In this document: positions 49,684 through 52,690 of the stretch, piece by piece
Layout: the number at the start of each line of letters is the position of its first letter
Numbering within the stretch: position 1 is the stretch's first letter
NCBI GenBank assembly: GCA_021927905.1
Contig: BLLK01000066.1
Span: 343 to 53,032 of the forward strand
DNA: 52,690 bases
DNA from: Chaetoceros tenuissimus
Lineage: Eukaryota; Bacillariophyta; Thalassiosirophyceae; Chaetocerotales; Chaetocerotaceae
Direction of reading: 5' to 3'
The notes under the pieces: model-generated
Database searches by the model: none
What the model was told of the DNA's origin: nothing
Seen by the model: only the letters and a program-made list of their open reading frames with translations
Position numbers and translations under genes: made by a program

Positions 49684-52600
49684 ATGAACTATTGTTCAGA
49701 AACGGCCATACCAGGGGAATCAAATCAAATTATGAACCAGCCTAATAGAAATGACCGATGTCCGTGCTGTATTCCATGGCGCTCTGCAGTTCCTCGACGT
49801 CCAAACACAAACACGTCCTCTACATCACAAAGTGCACCTTCTATAGATTTTGGAAACTTTTATGTGTTGCGTAATGCAAATGTTTGGACATTAGAAGAAA
49901 ACACTAATTCGTCGAGTGTATTAGATATATGGGTTAGTAATGGAAAGATTGCATCCATGACTCCTCCTTCTGCAGCTAGGAGTATGTGTCCATCTATTCC
50001 TGGTTTGAAAGAAATTGATATGAGAGGACTTGATATTGTTCCCGGTTTTGTAGATATTCATGTACATGCCATTGGTGGGGGAGGTGAAGATTCCTTTGGT
50101 TCCAGAACACCAGAAGCATGTTTGGAAGAATTGGTCGAGGCGGGTGTCACTACTTTTGTAGGGATCCTAGGAACTGATACTGTAGGGCGAAATATGGAGA
50201 GTCTGATTGCAAAGACTCGTGCCTTGTCAGAAAAAGGCTTAACAGGTCGAGTTTGGCTTGGAGGATATGCTTTTCCAATTGAAAATACCGTGACTGGTAG
50301 TGTCAGAAAGGATTTGACCATGCTTCCAGATGTGATTGGTGTTGGTGAACTTGCTATATCAGATCATAGGTCTTCTTTTCCAACCACCGACGACTTGCTG
50401 AAACTATGTTCTGAAGTTCGAGTAGCGGGGATGGTCAGTGGTAATGCAGGTGTTACATATTTTCATATGGGCGATAATGACACTGCACTGCAACCTTTGG
50501 TAGATGTTGTCAAGAGAAATCCAGTACTGCAGACATATCTTGTACCCACACATATGGAACGGACTCCAACTCTGATTCAACAAGGAAAAGCTTGGATGCA
50601 AGCTGGTGGTTTTGTAGATTTTTCGTGTTGGCCTGAACGACAACGCGTTGCTATTCGGCAATATTTAGAAGATGGCGAAGATGGTGAAGCTCTCATTCGT
50701 GAAAAGCTTTCTATTTCATCTGATAGCTATGGTTCAATCTCTGTTTTCGATGATAATGGTACTATTGTAGATTCCACCTATGGGAAACCAAAGACTTTAC
50801 TAGAGACATTCATGGCATTAGTTTATAAAGATGGAGTTTCTATTGACACTGCGTTGAGACTGTTTTGTCGAAATCCTGCAAAAGTTATCCGAATGGATAA
50901 AATGCCCATAAATAAAGGAAAGATAAGCGTTGGTAGTGATGCAGACTTTTTGGTTCTCAAGTTGCCCGAAAACCCATTGCCACTGAATTATCCATATAAA
51001 GCTGCGCACGGGATGAGCTGGCCAAATGCAGATGGGGTTTTGCAATATGTGATTGCTTCAGGAAAGGTTATGAAATGTCCAAGAAATACATCAGCAAGGG
51101 GACAAGTAATGGCATCACAGTCTCAAATTAGTCAAAGTATGAGATCTACGACACAAACAAGAGTTAGCGAAAATAGAAGAAGCACATTGCCTCCTTTGGT
51201 ACAACAGACAGCTCGAGTCGTGATCAATAGAGAGCAAGCTAAGAAACAAGCAAGTAGTACTTCTCGAAGACCTGTTGTAGTAGCACAAATAGCCGATGGA
51301 AAAGATTCATTAAATGGTCCTCAGATTGCGCAAGTCAGTCAAGGAGTGGTCAATAGAGAGCAAGTGAATAGACAGAAAGAAACAAGTGGTACTTTACAAA
51401 GACCTGTTGTAGTACAAGGGCAGCAACAAGGTAGCGGAACTTCTGAAAGACCCGAAGTAATGGCACCAACAAATGGAAAAAATACATCAAATAATGGTCC
51501 TCAAGTTGCACAAGCCAGAAAAGCCGTGGCTAACAGAGAAAAAGTACAGATGCAAAAGCAAGCAAACAGTACTACACCGAGACCTGTGGTACCAGAGCAA
51601 ATTGAAAATAGAAATGATACATCAAATGGTCCGAAACTTTTTCAAACTACAATCCCAATTCCTCAAGAACAAGCCCATGTACTAATACAGCAAGTGCGAA
51701 TCAATAATGTGTCGGTGGCACAAGATAAGACAACTGCAAACCTTGAAATTCCACCAGATTTACCAGGATTAGGACCAATTTCACCGGAACTGACAAAGAA
51801 ACGTGGGAGAGGTAGACCCAGAAAGGATGCTTCAATCACTACCACTTCAACATCGAAGTCAGTTTCGACCGCAAATAAACAAGGAGATCAGCAACCTCAA
51901 CCAGCAAAGAAGCGTGGGAGACCTAGAAAGGATGCTTCACTCCCACCCCAGTCTATAAAGAAGCGTGGGAGACCCAGAAAGGATCCTTCAGTTGATAGAG
52001 GATCAAAGGATGTTGTAAATACAAACGGAGAAAGTGGGCAGCAACAGCAACCAGCAGAGAAACGTGGGAGAGGTAGACCTAGAAAGGATCCTTCAGTTGA
52101 TAGAGGATCAAAGGATGTTGTAAATACAAATGAAGGAGAAGGTCAACCGGAGCAACCAGTAAAGAAACGTGGGAGAGGTAGACCTAGAAAGGATACTTCA
52201 GTTGATAGTGGATCAAAGGATGTTGTAAATACAAATGAGGGAGAAGAGCCAGAGGAGCAACCAGTAAAGAAACGCGGAAGAGGTAGACCCAGAAAGGATG
52301 CTTCAGTTGATAGTGGATCAAAGGATGTTGTACCTACAAATGAAGGAGAAGGGCCACCGGTGCAACCAGCAGAGAAACGCGGAAGAGGAAGACCTAGAAA
52401 GGATGCTTCAGTTGATGTTGATAGTGGATCAAAGGATGTTGTACCTACAAGCGGGGGAGCAGGGCAACAAGAACAACAAGCAAAGAAACGTGGAAGAGGT
52501 AGACCCAGAAAGGATGCTTCAGATGACAGTGGATCAAATGATGTTGTACCTACAAATGGAGAAAGTGGACAGCAGCAGCAACCAGCAGAGAAACGTGGAA

Positions 52601-52690
52601 GAGGTAGACATAGAAAGAACGCTTCTCCAAAGGAAAATTCTTTGCCTATGTTATCTAAAAATGGAGAAACAGAACAGCAATCACAACAAG
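49684..52690 (+). CDS. Isoaspartyl-dipeptidase-like amidohydrolase fused to a multi-AT-hook tail (partial)
   Basis: One frame, free of stops, runs from the ATG at 49684 to the window end (over 1000 residues, stop not seen). Residues about 55-465 form an amidohydrolase: HVH metal ligands at 126/128 (VDIHVHAIGGGGE), GVGELAISDHRSSFP around 219-233 with Glu222, His261 (FHMGD), His290 (PTHMERT) and Asp347 (SISSDSYGS). SDHRS is the signature of beta-aspartyl (isoaspartyl) dipeptidase IadA, peptidase family M38, which cleaves isoAsp dipeptides left by damaged proteins. A Gln/Ser-rich linker (about 465-705) follows, then at least nine AT-hooks (RGRPRK cores) in repeats of about 35 residues. AT-hooks bind the minor groove of AT-rich DNA, so the fusion implies chromatin association or a nuclear role; this is inference. 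Confidence 0.85.
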   Translation, partial: MNYCSETAIPGESNQIMNQPNRNDRCPCCIPWRSAVPRRPNTNTSSTSQSAPSIDFGNFYVLRNANVWTLEENTNSSSVLDIWVSNGKIASMTPPSAARSMCPSIPGLKEIDMRGLDIVPGFVDIHVHAIGGGGEDSFGSRTPEACLEELVEAGVTTFVGILGTDTVGRNMESLIAKTRALSEKGLTGRVWLGGYAFPIENTVTGSVRKDLTMLPDVIGVGELAISDHRSSFPTTDDLLKLCSEVRVAGMVSGNAGVTYFHMGDNDTALQPLVDVVKRNPVLQTYLVPTHMERTPTLIQQGKAWMQAGGFVDFSCWPERQRVAIRQYLEDGEDGEALIREKLSISSDSYGSISVFDDNGTIVDSTYGKPKTLLETFMALVYKDGVSIDTALRLFCRNPAKVIRMDKMPINKGKISVGSDADFLVLKLPENPLPLNYPYKAAHGMSWPNADGVLQYVIASGKVMKCPRNTSARGQVMASQSQISQSMRSTTQTRVSENRRSTLPPLVQQTARVVINREQAKKQASSTSRRPVVVAQIADGKDSLNGPQIAQVSQGVVNREQVNRQKETSGTLQRPVVVQGQQQGSGTSERPEVMAPTNGKNTSNNGPQVAQARKAVANREKVQMQKQANSTTPRPVVPEQIENRNDTSNGPKLFQTTIPIPQEQAHVLIQQVRINNVSVAQDKTTANLEIPPDLPGLGPISPELTKKRGRGRPRKDASITTTSTSKSVSTANKQGDQQPQPAKKRGRPRKDASLPPQSIKKRGRPRKDPSVDRGSKDVVNTNGESGQQQQPAEKRGRGRPRKDPSVDRGSKDVVNTNEGEGQPEQPVKKRGRGRPRKDTSVDSGSKDVVNTNEGEEPEEQPVKKRGRGRPRKDASVDSGSKDVVPTNEGEGPPVQPAEKRGRGRPRKDASVDVDSGSKDVVPTSGGAGQQEQQAKKRGRGRPRKDASDDSGSNDVVPTNGESGQQQQPAEKRGRGRHRKNASPKENSLPMLSKNGETEQQSQQ
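52060..52690. repeat. 105-bp coding repeat encoding AT-hooks
   Basis: Units starting near 52060, 52165, 52270, 52375, 52486 and 52591 each encode KRGRGRPRKD followed by an acidic SVDSGSKDVV spacer. The period is 105 bp (35 codons), except for one 111-bp unit. Shorter related hooks occur earlier at about 51800, 51902 and 51956. The array runs off the window. Confidence 0.9.

Noticed and set aside
49551-49745. 64-codon plus frame upstream of the dipeptidase gene
   Set aside because: Overlaps the better-supported ATG at 49684 in another frame and lacks coding features.
49684-51080. Amidohydrolase as N-acetylglucosamine-6-phosphate deacetylase
   Set aside because: The SDHRSS signature and the HVHAIGGGGE context fit isoaspartyl dipeptidase better.

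Overview
The window looks like nuclear DNA of a diatom, possibly a centric, Chaetoceros-like species (organism-level confidence moderate, genus-level low). The evidence: long PSxxPS low-complexity spacers, Lin-12/Notch repeats (LNR), a protein with an AF-type plastid-targeting motif, F-box/ankyrin-like proteins with 'GCPW' repeats, diatom-type Ty1/copia elements, and very small spliceosomal introns (65-76 nt, GTAAGT/GTGAGT/GTACGT donors).

Layout. (1) 1-10.6 kb is a graveyard of nested, frameshifted LTR retrotransposons: a minus-strand element with gag, protease and a probable 172-bp LTR; a plus-strand copia-type protease remnant; two head-to-tail Ty3/gypsy pol fragments; and an inverted copia RT/RNase H fragment. 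It also carries a 0.66-kb hAT-like MITE with an 8-bp target duplication, a 181-bp tandem repeat and several shorter tandem duplications. (2) 11.8-13.1 kb holds one host gene, a membrane-anchored O-fucosyltransferase-like protein with a probable 1-nt frame break near its start. (3) 13.3-18.6 kb is another repeat-rich stretch: a Harbinger-like MITE, retroelement gag debris, an interstitial TTAGGG array and a 65-bp tandem repeat. It ends in a 100-N scaffold gap. (4) 18.7-20.3 kb is a truncated copia fragment abutting an essentially intact Ty1/copia element (20,341-27,870). That element has two identical 258-bp LTRs, a half-tRNA-iMet primer site, and gag and pol in one frame separated by leaky-context stop codons. 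(5) 28.4-52.7 kb is gene-rich host DNA.

Host genes in order: a spliced multi-TM/LNR/M11-pseudopeptidase protein; a spliced O-fucosyltransferase-like enzyme; a small membrane protein; a cluster of four LNR genes arranged as two divergent pairs (one pseudogene, one five-LNR membrane protein, one truncated by a stop codon inside its TM segment, one fused to a cytosolic RING-H2 finger); an F-box/ankyrin-like protein followed in frame by a zinc-ribbon ORF; methylthioribose-1-phosphate isomerase (minus); a plastid-targeted small membrane protein; a spliced type IIA DNA topoisomerase with a mitochondrial-type N-terminus (minus); and an isoaspartyl-dipeptidase-like enzyme fused to a long multi-AT-hook tail, cut by the window edge.

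The most coherent possible 'system' is the 28-41 kb LNR island, where LNR ectodomains occur with a pseudo-metalloprotease, an O-fucosyltransferase-like gene and a transmembrane RING-H2 E3-like protein. That these work together is inference from proximity and architecture only. No tRNA, rRNA or CRISPR array was recognised.
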